In this document: in pieces, positions 16,800 to 26,017 of the stretch
Layout of the letters: each line of letters begins with the position of its first letter
How positions within the stretch are numbered: the stretch's first letter is position 1
From: Luteimonas abyssi
Lineage (GTDB): Bacteria; Pseudomonadota; Gammaproteobacteria; Xanthomonadales; Xanthomonadaceae
Direction: 5' to 3'
DNA: 64,000 nucleotides
Assembly (NCBI RefSeq): GCF_001482195.1
Contig: NZ_KQ759763.1
Location: 1,151,321-1,215,320, forward strand
The notes under the pieces: model-generated
The model's database searches: none
Told to the model about the DNA's origin: nothing
The model's input: only the letters and a program-made list of their open reading frames with translations
Program-made: the position numbers and the translations under genes

Positions 16800-19106
16800 A
16801 TGAAGTTCTTCGCCAGCTGCGCCAAAGGCCTCGAATACCTGCTTGCCGACGAACTGCTCGCGCTGGGCTGCGAACGGGCGACCGCGGCCGTGGCCGGGGT
16901 GAACGTCGAGGGCTCGCCGGAGGACGCGCAACGGGCGGTGCTGTGGTCGCGTATCGCCAGCCGGGTCCTGTGGCCGCTGGCCGAGTACGACTGTCCGGAC
17001 GAGGCCGCGCTCTACGCCGGCGCGCGCGCGGTGCCGTGGCAGGAGCACCTGTCGCCGGGCATGACGCTCGCGGTGGATGCGCACGTCTCCGGCGACGCCA
17101 TCACCCATGCCCGTTACGCCGCACAGCGGGTGAAGGACGCCGTGGTCGACGCGATACGCGCCCACGACGGCACCCGCCCCGATGTCGATCTCGACGCGCC
17201 GGACCTGCGCCTGAGCCTGGTGGTGCGGAAGGGCCGGGCGTTGCTGTCGGTCGATCTCGGCGGCGGCCCGCTGCACCGTCGCGGCTGGCGTCAGGCGCGC
17301 CATGAAGCGCCGTTGAAGGAGACTTTGGCGGCGGCGGTCCTGGCTCGCGGCGGCTGGGGACGATTGCACGGGCAGGGCGCGGCCCTGCTCGATCCCATGT
17401 GCGGCAGCGGCACGCTGCTGATCGAGGGGGCGCTGATCGCGGCGGATGTGGCGCCGGGGCTCCAGCGCGACGATGTGCCGGGCCTGCCCCCGAGCCGCTG
17501 GACCGGTTTCGACCGCACCCAATGGCGTGCGCTGTACGACGATGCCACCCAACGCGCTCAGGTCGGACTCGCTGCGCTGACGCCGCGCTTTCTCGGCACC
17601 GATCTCGATCCGCAGGCGATCGCCGCTGCCCGCGACAATGCGGAGCGGGCCGGCGTCGCGCACGCGCTCGACCTGCGCGTGGCCGACATGGGCAGCCTGG
17701 CATCGTCCGATCTGCCCGTGGCCGGTGCTTCCGGTCCAGCCGCGGTCCCCACGCCCGAGGCCGTGGCGGCCGCTGCGCAGGATCCGCTCGATGTGGACGG
17801 CGGTCGCCGCGAACAAGGCTCCGACCGGTCCGGACACCGCGATGCCGATGCATCCAGACCCGAGGCCGCCGCTCCGCCGCCTGCCGGTCTCGTCGTGGCG
17901 AACCCGCCCTACGACGCCCGCCTCGCCGCGGACCCCGCGCTCTACCGGGCATTGGGCCGTACCCTGCAGCGCGTGGTGCCCGGCTGGCGCGCCAGCCTGC
18001 TGTGCGGCGACGACGAGCTTGCCCGTGCCACCGGCCTGCGCGCGCGCAAACGCTACAAGGTGTTCAACGGTGCGCTGGAGTGCAGCCTGATCGTGGTCGA
18101 TCCGGTGGCCGAGCCGGTCCGCGAGGACGCCGCGCCGCGGCCGTTGTCGGAGGGCGCGCAGATGGTCGCCAACCGTCTGCGCAAGACCCAGAAGGCGAGC
18201 CGGCGTTGGCGGAGCCAGGACGGGGTCGACTGCTATCGCGCCTACGATGCGGACCTGCCCGAGTACGCCGCCGCGATCGACGTCTACACGCCGCTCGATA
18301 CCCCGGATGCGCCCTGGCTGCATGTGCAGGAGTACGCCGCGCCGGCCGAGATTCCCGAGCACGTGACACGCCGGCGCCTGGCGGACCTGCTGGCCGCCGC
18401 ACGCGATGTGTTCGGCGTGCCGCGCGAGCGGGTCGCGGTGAAAACCCGTGCGAAGGGCAAGGGCGGCAGCAAGTACGGTCGTTTCGATGCGCGCAGCGAG
18501 TTCCTGCGAGTACGCGAGGGCGATGCCGTGCTGCAGGTCAACCTGTTCGATTATCTCGACACCGGGCTGTTCCTCGATCATCGCCCGTTGCGTGCGCGCA
18601 TCGCGCAGGAGGCCGACGGCAGACGGTTCCTCAATCTGTTCTGCTACACCGGGGCGGCCACGGTGCAGGCCGCCGTCGGCGGCGCGGTGCAGACCACCAG
18701 CGTCGACTTGTCGGGCACCTACCTGCAGTGGCTCGCCGACAATCTGGCGGCCAACGGGATCGGCGGCCCCGCACACCGGCTGGTACAGGCCGATGCGCTG
18801 CACTGGCTGGAGGCCGAACGCGGCGAGTACGACCTGATCTTCTGCGACCCGCCGACGTTCTCCAACTCCGCGCGTGCCGACGATTTCGACATCCAGCGCG
18901 AACACGTGCGCCTGCTGCGTGCCGCGGTGGCGCGGCTGGCACCCGGCGGGGTGCTGTACTTCAGCAACAACTTCCGTCGTTTCCGCCTGAGTGCCGACGA
19001 GGTCGAGGTGTTCGCGGTCTGCGAGGAGATCAGTGCCGCGACCATCCCCCCGGACTTCGCACGCAACCCGCGCATCCATCGCGCCTGGCGATTGCAGCGG
19101 CGCTGA
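16800..19106 (+). CDS. rlmL: 23S rRNA (guanine) methyltransferase RlmKL
   Basis: A 768-residue fusion of two methyltransferases that modify G2445 (RlmL part) and G2069 (RlmK part) of 23S rRNA. The N-terminal THUMP region ([13 protein letters not shown]), the motif [21 protein letters not shown] at 368-371, and in the second half [26 protein letters not shown] and FSNNFRRF are all present. Between motif [11 protein letters not shown] and NPPY sits an extra, Ala/Pro/Asp-rich stretch of about 55 residues (303-362) that I do not expect from the family; see findings. Start ATG at 16800. A perfect terminator follows two bases after the stop. Confidence 0.93.
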   Translation: MKFFASCAKGLEYLLADELLALGCERATAAVAGVNVEGSPEDAQRAVLWSRIASRVLWPLAEYDCPDEAALYAGARAVPWQEHLSPGMTLAVDAHVSGDAITHARYAAQRVKDAVVDAIRAHDGTRPDVDLDAPDLRLSLVVRKGRALLSVDLGGGPLHRRGWRQARHEAPLKETLAAAVLARGGWGRLHGQGAALLDPMCGSGTLLIEGALIAADVAPGLQRDDVPGLPPSRWTGFDRTQWRALYDDATQRAQVGLAALTPRFLGTDLDPQAIAAARDNAERAGVAHALDLRVADMGSLASSDLPVAGASGPAAVPTPEAVAAAAQDPLDVDGGRREQGSDRSGHRDADASRPEAAAPPPAGLVVANPPYDARLAADPALYRALGRTLQRVVPGWRASLLCGDDELARATGLRARKRYKVFNGALECSLIVVDPVAEPVREDAAPRPLSEGAQMVANRLRKTQKASRRWRSQDGVDCYRAYDADLPEYAAAIDVYTPLDTPDAPWLHVQEYAAPAEIPEHVTRRRLADLLAAARDVFGVPRERVAVKTRAKGKGGSKYGRFDARSEFLRVREGDAVLQVNLFDYLDTGLFLDHRPLRARIAQEADGRRFLNLFCYTGAATVQAAVGGAVQTTSVDLSGTYLQWLADNLAANGIGGPAHRLVQADALHWLEAERGEYDLIFCDPPTFSNSARADDFDIQREHVRLLRAAVARLAPGGVLYFSNNFRRFRLSADEVEVFAVCEEISAATIPPDFARNPRIHRAWRLQRR

Positions 19107-19107
19107 C

Positions 19108-19136
19108 GAAGAAGGGAGCCGATGGCTCCCTTCTTC
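19108..19136. terminator. Bidirectional terminator between rlmL and the M13 peptidase genes
   Basis: A perfect 13-bp stem: GAAGAAGGGAGCC (19108-19120) with GGCTCCCTTCTTC (19124-19136) around loop GAT. The pyrimidine-rich arm supplies the T-rich end in both directions, suiting the convergent genes on either side. Confidence 0.75.
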
Positions 19137-19162
19137 CGTTGCATGGCGCGATGAGGCTTGGT

Positions 19163-21187
19163 TCAGCGCCAGATCGTGACCTGGTCGTCCTCCGCGCGCT
19201 GCATCGGCGTGTCGGCCTTGCAGGAGAACGCCGCGCCGAACGCCGGCAGATTGGTCAGCGGACCGTTGACGCGCCACTGACCCGGTGCGTTGGGCGCCTC
19301 CTGCGCGGCACGGGTGGCGGCGAACGCCGCGCTCTGCTGACGCCACAGCTCCGCCCAGGCGGCGAAGAACTGCTGTGCCTGCGTCTCCTCGGGGTCCGGA
19401 ACCGCGGTGCTGAAGGCCTGCCAGGCGAGTTCCACGCCGGCCAGGTCGGCGGCGTTCTCGTCGCGGGTGCGCTCGCCGTCCACGCTGACGGCGGTCAGAC
19501 CGGGGTAGGGGAATGCGGAGTACTGCCGTGCCAGCACCGAGGTGATGCCGTCCCAGCCATTGCGGTCGGCCTGGCTCCACCAATCGCGGATCTCGCCTTG
19601 CGCATCGACCGCGCGACCGCGCACGTCGACGCTGCGGCCGAGTTCGTGGCCGACCAGCGCGCCGTAGGCACCGTAGTGGGCAGGGCCTTCGCGGGTCATG
19701 TCGAGCACCGGCGGCTGCAGCACCGCGGCGGTCACCAGCAGTCGGTTCTGCACGATGTCGTAGGCGAGCGCGGGGTGCTGCGGCAGCACGTCCCAGCGCC
19801 GCGGCACGTCGGTGCGGCCGATGCGCTGCATTTCCTCGCGGTGACGCCAGGCCGAGGCCTGCAGCATGTTGGTGCCGAAGCTGGCGCGGTCCATGGCCGG
19901 CAGTGCAGCGGTCAGGTCCTCGTTCGGGGCGCCGATGTCGATGCGCAGCGCTTCGACCTTGGCCTTGGCTTCGGTCTTGGCCTGTGCGCTCAGCCAACTG
20001 CTGCGCTCGATGCCGTCCAGCAGCGCGTCGCGCACCTGGTCGGCAATGATCTCGGCTCGCGCCCGGGTGCCGGACGACAGGTGACGGGCCACGTACTCGC
20101 GGGCCAACAGCGGCCCCGCGGCGCGGTCGATCGCTTCGAGCACCTGCACTTCGCGCGAGTCCGGCTGCGCCTCGCCGCGCAGGATCTGCCCGCGGAAGGC
20201 GTAGTCGGCATCGCGCCACGGTTGCGACAGGTAAGGCGCGACCGTGGCGCCGAGGTGGAAGCGCAGGTAGTGCTGCCACTGCGGAACGGGCAGTGCACCG
20301 ACCAGTGCGTCGAGCTCGGCGAACAGTTCGGGATTGGCCAGCGAGATGTTCTCGTCCTCGACGCCCTGCGTCTTGAGGAACCCGGTCAGCTGCAGGCGGC
20401 GATAGCGACGATCGGTGTCGCGCACCGGCGCCAGCGCGTAGTTGTTCTTCGGATCGCGCGCGGTGAGCACGTCGCGCGACTTCTGCGCGATGCGCATTTC
20501 CAGGTCCAGCACCTGGGCGGCGGCATCGGCCGCGTCCTCTTCCGAGACGCCGGTCAGGCGCAGGATCGGAATGATGTACTCGTCGCGATAACGCACCAGC
20601 AGTGCCTGGCTCTCGGCATCGGGGCGGGTGTAGTAGGCCGGATCGGGCAATCCCAGCCCGCCCTGGGTGAAGTAGCCGATGTGGCGCGTCGGGTCGGCGA
20701 GGTCGAGGTCGGCGCTGAAGTTGAACAGCACCGGGATGCCGATCTGGTGCAGGCCGGCGATGACCGCAGGAATCTGGCGGACGCGACGGATACCGTCGAT
20801 CTGGCCGAGCAGCTGCGCGATCGGCTGCGCGCCTTCGGCTTCGACCGCGGCTTCGTTCATGCCGCTGGCCCAGAAATCGCCGAGCACGCGCTGCACGTCG
20901 TTCTGGGGCTGCTGTGCGGCCTGCAGGAGCTCGATCTGCTGGCGCTGGGCCAGCTGTCGCAGTTCGCCCAGCGCGCTGACGGTACCGCGTGCCGGTGCCG
21001 GGGTTGCGGCCAGCCAGTCCTTGTTGTGGAAGCTGTAGAAATCGGTGCAGGCGGTCGGCCCGGGCGGCGTCCGCGGTGCGCTGCCGCGGCGTTGCGCATC
21101 GGCGTCGGGGACGATGCCCACCAGCAGGGCGATGCCCACGGCGAGAAGGGTGGGGCGGGCGAAAGCGGTCATGCGGTCGATCGGCAT
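19163..21187 (-). CDS. M13-family peptidase paralogue with degenerate zinc site (HELGR)
   Basis: A 674-residue protein with a signal peptide (about 1-31) and the full M13 (neprilysin/PepO) layout: the N-terminal FYSFHNKDWLA block, QGGLGLPDPAYYTRPD, and C-terminal NLPAFGAAFSCKADTPM. At the catalytic site the expected HExxH is HELGR (H514, E515, R518): the second zinc-binding His is Arg, read as CGC. The third ligand region DENAADLAG (E577) is kept. The substrate-binding NAY motif seen in the downstream homologue is also lost (LAYDIVQNRLLV). Without the His it should bind zinc poorly or not at all. Lies upstream-adjacent in map order to an intact lipoprotein paralogue, so it is probably a diverged duplicate with a non-catalytic or altered role. 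Confidence 0.85.
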   Translation of the reverse strand: MPIDRMTAFARPTLLAVGIALLVGIVPDADAQRRGSAPRTPPGPTACTDFYSFHNKDWLAATPAPARGTVSALGELRQLAQRQQIELLQAAQQPQNDVQRVLGDFWASGMNEAAVEAEGAQPIAQLLGQIDGIRRVRQIPAVIAGLHQIGIPVLFNFSADLDLADPTRHIGYFTQGGLGLPDPAYYTRPDAESQALLVRYRDEYIIPILRLTGVSEEDAADAAAQVLDLEMRIAQKSRDVLTARDPKNNYALAPVRDTDRRYRRLQLTGFLKTQGVEDENISLANPELFAELDALVGALPVPQWQHYLRFHLGATVAPYLSQPWRDADYAFRGQILRGEAQPDSREVQVLEAIDRAAGPLLAREYVARHLSSGTRARAEIIADQVRDALLDGIERSSWLSAQAKTEAKAKVEALRIDIGAPNEDLTAALPAMDRASFGTNMLQASAWRHREEMQRIGRTDVPRRWDVLPQHPALAYDIVQNRLLVTAAVLQPPVLDMTREGPAHYGAYGALVGHELGRSVDVRGRAVDAQGEIRDWWSQADRNGWDGITSVLARQYSAFPYPGLTAVSVDGERTRDENAADLAGVELAWQAFSTAVPDPEETQAQQFFAAWAELWRQQSAAFAATRAAQEAPNAPGQWRVNGPLTNLPAFGAAFSCKADTPMQRAEDDQVTIWR

Positions 21188-21286
21188 CAGCGAGCTCCGT
21201 GGCTGCGTGTGGCGTCCTGGCGGCAGTGCCGCGGGTGGCGCGAAGTCTAGCAAGCCGCAGGCCGCCGCAGACGGTCGGCGAAAACG

Positions 21287-21314
21287 AAAAAAGCCCGGCA
21301 CTGCCGGGCTTTTT
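21287..21314. terminator. Bidirectional terminator between the two M13 genes
   Basis: A-tract 21287-21292, arms AAGCCCGGCA (21291-21300) and TGCCGGGCTT (21302-21311), then T residues to 21314. On the minus strand it lies 31 bases after the stop of the intact M13 gene, followed by a run of six T. It separates the two paralogues into different transcripts. Confidence 0.85.
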
Positions 21315-21344
21315 CCTTAGGAACGTGCCGCGTGGCGGCGGGCG

Positions 21345-23447
21345 TCACCAGATCACGATGCGCTCGTTTCCATCGCGGACCATGGCGTCGCCCGGCTGAC
21401 ACGAGAACGCCGCCGCGAATGCCGGCAGGTTGGACGGCGCGCCGATGGCCCGGAAGCGTGCCGGCGCGTGCGGGTCGGTGGCCAGGCGGACGCGCAGCTC
21501 CTCGGGGGTGAAGTTGCGGCGCCAGACGGTCGCCCAGTTCAGGAAGAAGCGCTGGTCCTGGCTCAAGCCGTCGACCATCGGGTCGTCCTGACCCTGGCGG
21601 GCCTGCTGCAACGCGTCGAAGGCGACGGCCAACCCGCCGAGGTCGGCGATGTTCTCGCCCAGGGTCAGGCTGCCGTTGACGTGCTCGCCGTCGGCGGCCT
21701 CGTAGCCGTCGAACTGCGCGACGAGGCGATCGGTGAGGGTCTTGAACCCGGCCGCGTCGGCCTCGGTCCACCAGTTCTCGAAGTTGCCGGTCGGACCGAA
21801 GCGGCTGCCCTGGTCGTCGTAGCCGTGGATCATCTCGTGACCGATCACCGCGCCGATGCCGCCGTAGTTCATGGCGTCGTCGGCCTCGGGATCGAAGAAC
21901 GGCGGCTGCAGGATCGCCGCCGGGAACACGATCTCGTTGGCCTGCGGGTTGTAGTAGGCGTTGACCGTCTGCGGCGGCATGAACCACGCGTTCGGATCCA
22001 CGGTCTCACCGATCTTCGACAGGTTCCAGCGGTAATCGAACTCGCGTGCCGCCAATACATTGCCGATGTAGCTGTCGCGTCCCGTCTCCAGGCCGCTCCA
22101 GTCGCGCCAGGCGTCCGGATAGCCGATCTTGGGGGTGAACGTCTCCCACTTCGCCATCGCCTTGCGCTTGGTGTCGTCGCTCATCCACTCCAGTCCTTCC
22201 AGACGCGCACGCAGGGCCTGGCGGAGGTTGTCGACGAGTTGCTCCATGCGCGCCTTGGAATCGGCCGAGAAGGCGGCGCCGACGTAGAGCTGCCCCAGCG
22301 TCTCGCCGGCACCGTCGTTGAGCGTGGCGAGGGTGCGCTTCCAGCGCGGCTCGATGTCCTGCTGGCCGCGCAGGGTGCGGCCGTAGAAGGCGTAGTTTTC
22401 CTGCGCGAAGGCTTCGGCCAGGTAGGGCGAGGCGTCGTCGACGGTGTGGAAGCGCAGATAGGCCTTCCAGGTCTCGACCGGCACGTCGGCCAGCATCGCG
22501 CTGACTTCCTGGTGGAATTCGGGCATCGCCAGCGAGAACATCGTCGGCACCTCGACATCCTGCGATTCGAAGAACGCGGTCCACGGGAAGTTGGGCGTGA
22601 GCGCGTCGGCGTCGGCGGGGCTGACCGGGTTGTAGTACAGCGACGCGTCGCGCGAGAGCTCCACCCGCGAGCGCGACTTGTCGGCCAGCCGGGTCTCGAG
22701 GGCGACGACCTGTTCCGCCTGCCCGGCGGCTTCGGCCGCGGGTACGCCCGACAGCTCGAGCACGCGGGCGACGTGTTGTCCGTAGGCCGCGAGCTTGTCG
22801 GCGTGGTTGGCCTCGAAGTAGTAGGTCTTGTCGGGCAGGCCGAGGCCGCCTTGCGAGGCGTAGGCGATGTTGACCGTGGAGTCGGCGAAATCGGCGTTCG
22901 GGCCGAAGCCGAACACCAGGCCCTCGCCGCGCGAGGCGGCGGCGCGCAGGTATTCGGCGACGGCGGGACCGTCGGCCAGCGCGTCGATGGCATCGAGATG
23001 GGACTGGATCGGGGTCAGGCCCTGCGCCTCGATGGCGGCCTCGTCCATCCCGGTGGCCCAGAAGTCACCGACGATCTTCTCCACGCCCGAGGCGTCGGGA
23101 TCGGCCGCGGCCTGCTCGGCGAGCTGGCGCTGGGCCGCCAGGGAGCGCTCGACCAGCATTTCGAACGAGCCCCAGGTGGTGCGATCGCCGGGGATCGGAT
23201 GGTCCGCCAGCCAGCGGCCGTTGGCATGGGCGTCGAAGTCCTGGCACGCAGCGACGCCCGGGTCGAGATCGCTGGCCTGGAAGCGGTTGACCGGCGGCAG
23301 GCTGGCCTCGTCGAGGCTCAGTGCGTTCGCCGCGGGATCGGATGCGGCGCCTTGTGCGCCGGTCGCGGGCGCAGGGTCGCGGTTGCAGGCGGCCAGCGAC
23401 AGCGAGACGGCCAGCGAGAGGGTGAGCAGCTTGGGGAGCTTCGGCAT
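21345..23447 (-). CDS. M13-family zinc metallopeptidase, lipoprotein
   Basis: A 700-residue M13 (PepO/neprilysin-like) endopeptidase. The N-terminus is a lipoprotein signal with LAAC (C21), placing it in an envelope membrane. The active site is intact: NAYYNPQANEIVFPAAILQPP, then GHEMIHGYDDQGS with H537, E538 and H541 as HExxH, and GENIADLGG with E598 as third ligand. Family members cleave short peptides in the periplasm. The ATG at 23447 is chosen because the signal begins there; the open frame upstream is basic and unlike an export signal. Directly upstream of a terminator and the degenerate paralogue. Confidence 0.93.
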   Translation of the reverse strand: MPKLPKLLTLSLAVSLSLAACNRDPAPATGAQGAASDPAANALSLDEASLPPVNRFQASDLDPGVAACQDFDAHANGRWLADHPIPGDRTTWGSFEMLVERSLAAQRQLAEQAAADPDASGVEKIVGDFWATGMDEAAIEAQGLTPIQSHLDAIDALADGPAVAEYLRAAASRGEGLVFGFGPNADFADSTVNIAYASQGGLGLPDKTYYFEANHADKLAAYGQHVARVLELSGVPAAEAAGQAEQVVALETRLADKSRSRVELSRDASLYYNPVSPADADALTPNFPWTAFFESQDVEVPTMFSLAMPEFHQEVSAMLADVPVETWKAYLRFHTVDDASPYLAEAFAQENYAFYGRTLRGQQDIEPRWKRTLATLNDGAGETLGQLYVGAAFSADSKARMEQLVDNLRQALRARLEGLEWMSDDTKRKAMAKWETFTPKIGYPDAWRDWSGLETGRDSYIGNVLAAREFDYRWNLSKIGETVDPNAWFMPPQTVNAYYNPQANEIVFPAAILQPPFFDPEADDAMNYGGIGAVIGHEMIHGYDDQGSRFGPTGNFENWWTEADAAGFKTLTDRLVAQFDGYEAADGEHVNGSLTLGENIADLGGLAVAFDALQQARQGQDDPMVDGLSQDQRFFLNWATVWRRNFTPEELRVRLATDPHAPARFRAIGAPSNLPAFAAAFSCQPGDAMVRDGNERIVIW

Positions 23448-23758
23448 AGGGGTGGACTCCGCCCGTGAGGGCCGTCGGATGGAAAAGGGGCCCTGGACCG
23501 GGCATCCGCGCAATCTACGCCTGTCGCACCGCGGGCGATGGGTGTCGAAGGTCATGCGTGAGCGTCCTCGGCATCTGCCCGCACCGATCCGCCAGGTGCG
23601 GCCATCCGGTGTGCCCGATGAGGCAAAGTCCCCATTCGGGCGGGGACCCTCCGGTCGGAGCGGTGCATCCACGGCCGGCACCGGCATGCCTCGGCGCCGC
23701 CTGGGCGCTTCGGCCGCTGGCGTTCTGGAACGGGCGCTTCAGCCCAGGCGGGGCGCGC
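23448..23758. other. Intergenic region between M13 lipoprotein gene and Kef-type gene
   Basis: 311 bases without a convincing gene. It must hold the promoter of the M13 gene. A 9-bp inverted repeat CGCCTGGGC/GCCCAGGCG (23698-23706 and 23742-23750) lies just after the Kef-type stop, with a 35-base loop and no T-run; it may contribute to termination of that gene. Confidence 0.5.
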
Positions 23759-25606
23759 CTAGTCCGCGGTCCGTTCCGGGGATTCCGAGGCCGCTTCGGC
23801 GCCGCTGTTCAGCGCCTGGCTTTTGCGGCGCGGGGGAGTGAAGGGTGTCGGCTGCGGGTTGAAGCCGGTGTTGGTCCGCATGATCTTCATCCCGGCACGG
23901 ACGTCGGCGCCGGCGGCCATTTCCAGATCGAAGCGTTCTTCGTCGAGGCGACGGACCTCGGCGGCGATCTCGGCGGCCTCGTCGGGATCGACGCCGAGCT
24001 CGCGCAGGGCGGCTTCACCGAACAGGACGGCGGATTCGAACGTCTCCCGCACCTGGTAGTCCACGCCGGCGCTGGCGAGCTCGAGCGAGTGCCGGCGGTC
24101 GTAGGAGCGCACCAGCAGCTTGGCCTGCGTGAAGTTGTGGGTGGCCAGTTCGACGATCAGGTTGGCTGCCCGACGGTCGTCCACGCAGACGGCGATCGCG
24201 CGTGCCTGGCCGGCACCGGCGGTGCGCAGCACGTCCAGGCGGGTGCCGTCGCCGTAGTAGAGCTTGAAGCCGAATCGGGTCGCGCTGCGGATGCGGTCGA
24301 CATCGATGTCGATGATGGTCACGTCCACATCCCGCGCCAGCAGCGCCTGGCTCATGACCTGGCCGAAACGGCCGAAGCCGATGATCAGCACCGAACCGGA
24401 TTGCTCGTGGACTTCCTCGATCCCGTCCAGCGACGGCGGGGCCTGCTTCCTGAAATGCTTGAGCGCCAGGACGGCCAGGGGCGTCAGCGCCATCGAAATG
24501 ACCACCACCGCAGTGAAGTTGTTGTTGGTCGGCGCGTCGATCACGCCGGCGCTGCTGGCGGCCGCGTAGAGCACGAAGGCGAACTCGCCGCCCTGCGCCA
24601 TCAGCACTGCGCGGTCGAGCGCTTCGTCGTGCGAGGAATCCAGCGCGCGCGCGACCAGGTAGATGCACAGTGCCTTGGCGAGCATCATCGCCGGGACGAG
24701 CAGGGCGATCAGCTGCCAGTTCTCGGCGACCACCGACAGGTTCAGCGCCATGCCCACGGCGATGAAGAACAGCCCGAGCAACAGCCCGCGAAACGGCTCG
24801 ATGTCGGTTTCGAGCTGGTGCCTGAAGGTGGACTCGGAGAGCAGGACGCCGGCCAGGAAGGCGCCCATCGCGGTGGACAGGCCACCCATGTCCATGAGCA
24901 GCGCAGCGCCGAGGACCACCAGCAGGGCGGCGGCCGTCATGACCTCGCGCGCACCGGTCTTGGCCAGCAGGCGGAACAGGGGGTTGAGCAGATACAGACC
25001 GGCGGCGACCAGCGCGGCCAGCGACATCGCCGCGATCAGGATGCCCGCCGCCCGCCCGCCTGCGCCGGTGTCCGCGGGCAACGGCGACATCAGCGCCACC
25101 ACCGCCAGCAGCGGTACGATCAACAGGTCCTCGAACAACAGGACGGACACGATCTTCTGCCCGCGAGGCTGGGCGATGTCGCCGCGCTCGGCGAGCAATT
25201 GCATGACGATCGCGGTGGAGGTGAGCACGAAACCGGTGGCGCCGACGAAGGCCGCCGCCAACGGCATGCCGAAGAGCCAGGCGATGGCGGTCAGCGCGGC
25301 GCTGCAGCTGCCGATCTGCAGCGCGCCCAGGCCGAAGATCTGCCGGCGCAGGCCCCACAGGTGCGACGGCCGCATTTCCAGTCCGATCACGAACAGGAAC
25401 ATCACCACGCCCAGTTCGGCGAAATGCAGGATCGCCTCGGGATCCGCGAACAGCGCGAAGCCGAACGGTCCGACCACCAGGCCGGCGCAGAGGTAGCCCA
25501 GGACCGAGCCCAGGCCCAGCCAGCGGAACAGCGGCACGGCCACCACGGCCGCGCCCAGCAGGGCCACGGCATTGAGCAGTTGATGGCTCTCGGCACCGGC
25601 GGCCAT
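23759..25606 (-). CDS. Kef-type K+/H+ antiporter with TrkA-N domain
   Basis: A 615-residue monovalent cation:proton antiporter of the CPA2 family. Residues 1 to about 385 form a multi-helix Na+/H+-exchanger domain (LGLGSVLGYLCAGLVVGP; GFVLTSTAIVMQLLAERG; AGVLLSESTFRHQLE), followed by a cytoplasmic TrkA-N/RCK domain beginning SVLIIGFGRFGQVMSQALL with a nucleotide-binding glycine motif. A charged tail closes the protein. This is the arrangement of KefB/KefC, glutathione-gated potassium efflux systems that acidify the cytoplasm under electrophile stress; no kefF/kefG quinone reductase is nearby, so the exact type is left open. ATG at 25606. Divergent from rhlE. Confidence 0.88.
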   Translation of the reverse strand: MAAGAESHQLLNAVALLGAAVVAVPLFRWLGLGSVLGYLCAGLVVGPFGFALFADPEAILHFAELGVVMFLFVIGLEMRPSHLWGLRRQIFGLGALQIGSCSAALTAIAWLFGMPLAAAFVGATGFVLTSTAIVMQLLAERGDIAQPRGQKIVSVLLFEDLLIVPLLAVVALMSPLPADTGAGGRAAGILIAAMSLAALVAAGLYLLNPLFRLLAKTGAREVMTAAALLVVLGAALLMDMGGLSTAMGAFLAGVLLSESTFRHQLETDIEPFRGLLLGLFFIAVGMALNLSVVAENWQLIALLVPAMMLAKALCIYLVARALDSSHDEALDRAVLMAQGGEFAFVLYAAASSAGVIDAPTNNNFTAVVVISMALTPLAVLALKHFRKQAPPSLDGIEEVHEQSGSVLIIGFGRFGQVMSQALLARDVDVTIIDIDVDRIRSATRFGFKLYYGDGTRLDVLRTAGAGQARAIAVCVDDRRAANLIVELATHNFTQAKLLVRSYDRRHSLELASAGVDYQVRETFESAVLFGEAALRELGVDPDEAAEIAAEVRRLDEERFDLEMAAGADVRAGMKIMRTNTGFNPQPTPFTPPRRKSQALNSGAEAASESPERTAD

Positions 25607-26017
25607 CAGGCGACTCCCGGCAGGTGGCGGCAGGCGGGCGGCGGCATGGACACCGCCTGGGGAATGGGCTTCATGACGTGATGCCGGGCCTGCCAATGAT
25701 GAACCGATCGTGGCACAGATCGAGAGCACAGATCGATATCCCGGCATCGGGCGTCCGGCAAGCGGTCCGTATGGCGTACAATGGCGGGGTTCTGCGACAC
25801 GGCTGTCCCTGCTCCGGCAGCGACGATCCTGGTGGTCACGCGGCTTCGCGCCCGGTCCATCCCGCACGTCCGTCGTCGCGCAGACACGGCCCGGAAGCCT
25901 TCCAGGCTGTCATCCACGTCACCCGCAGCGCGGTACCGGATAGCGCGGGGACGGCCTCGCGCCATGTCGGCCGGAGATCCCGGCCGCGTGCGCGCGTTCG
26001 CTTCAGGAGATCGCTTC
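25607..26017. other. Long divergent intergenic region / rhlE leader
   Basis: 411 bases between the divergent Kef-type gene and rhlE. GTACAAT at 25776-25782 resembles a -10 element reading toward rhlE; if used, rhlE would have a 5' leader of about 230 bases. Open frames in this stretch are short, lack ribosome binding sites and look like GC-driven shadows. The GGAAGCCTTCC palindrome at about 25890 could be part of an RNA structure. Confidence 0.45.

Noticed and set aside
16629..21250. Very long overlapping frames on both strands across rlmL and the M13 gene
   Set aside because: They cross gene boundaries and terminators and match no family; the true genes are the rlmL and M13 frames.
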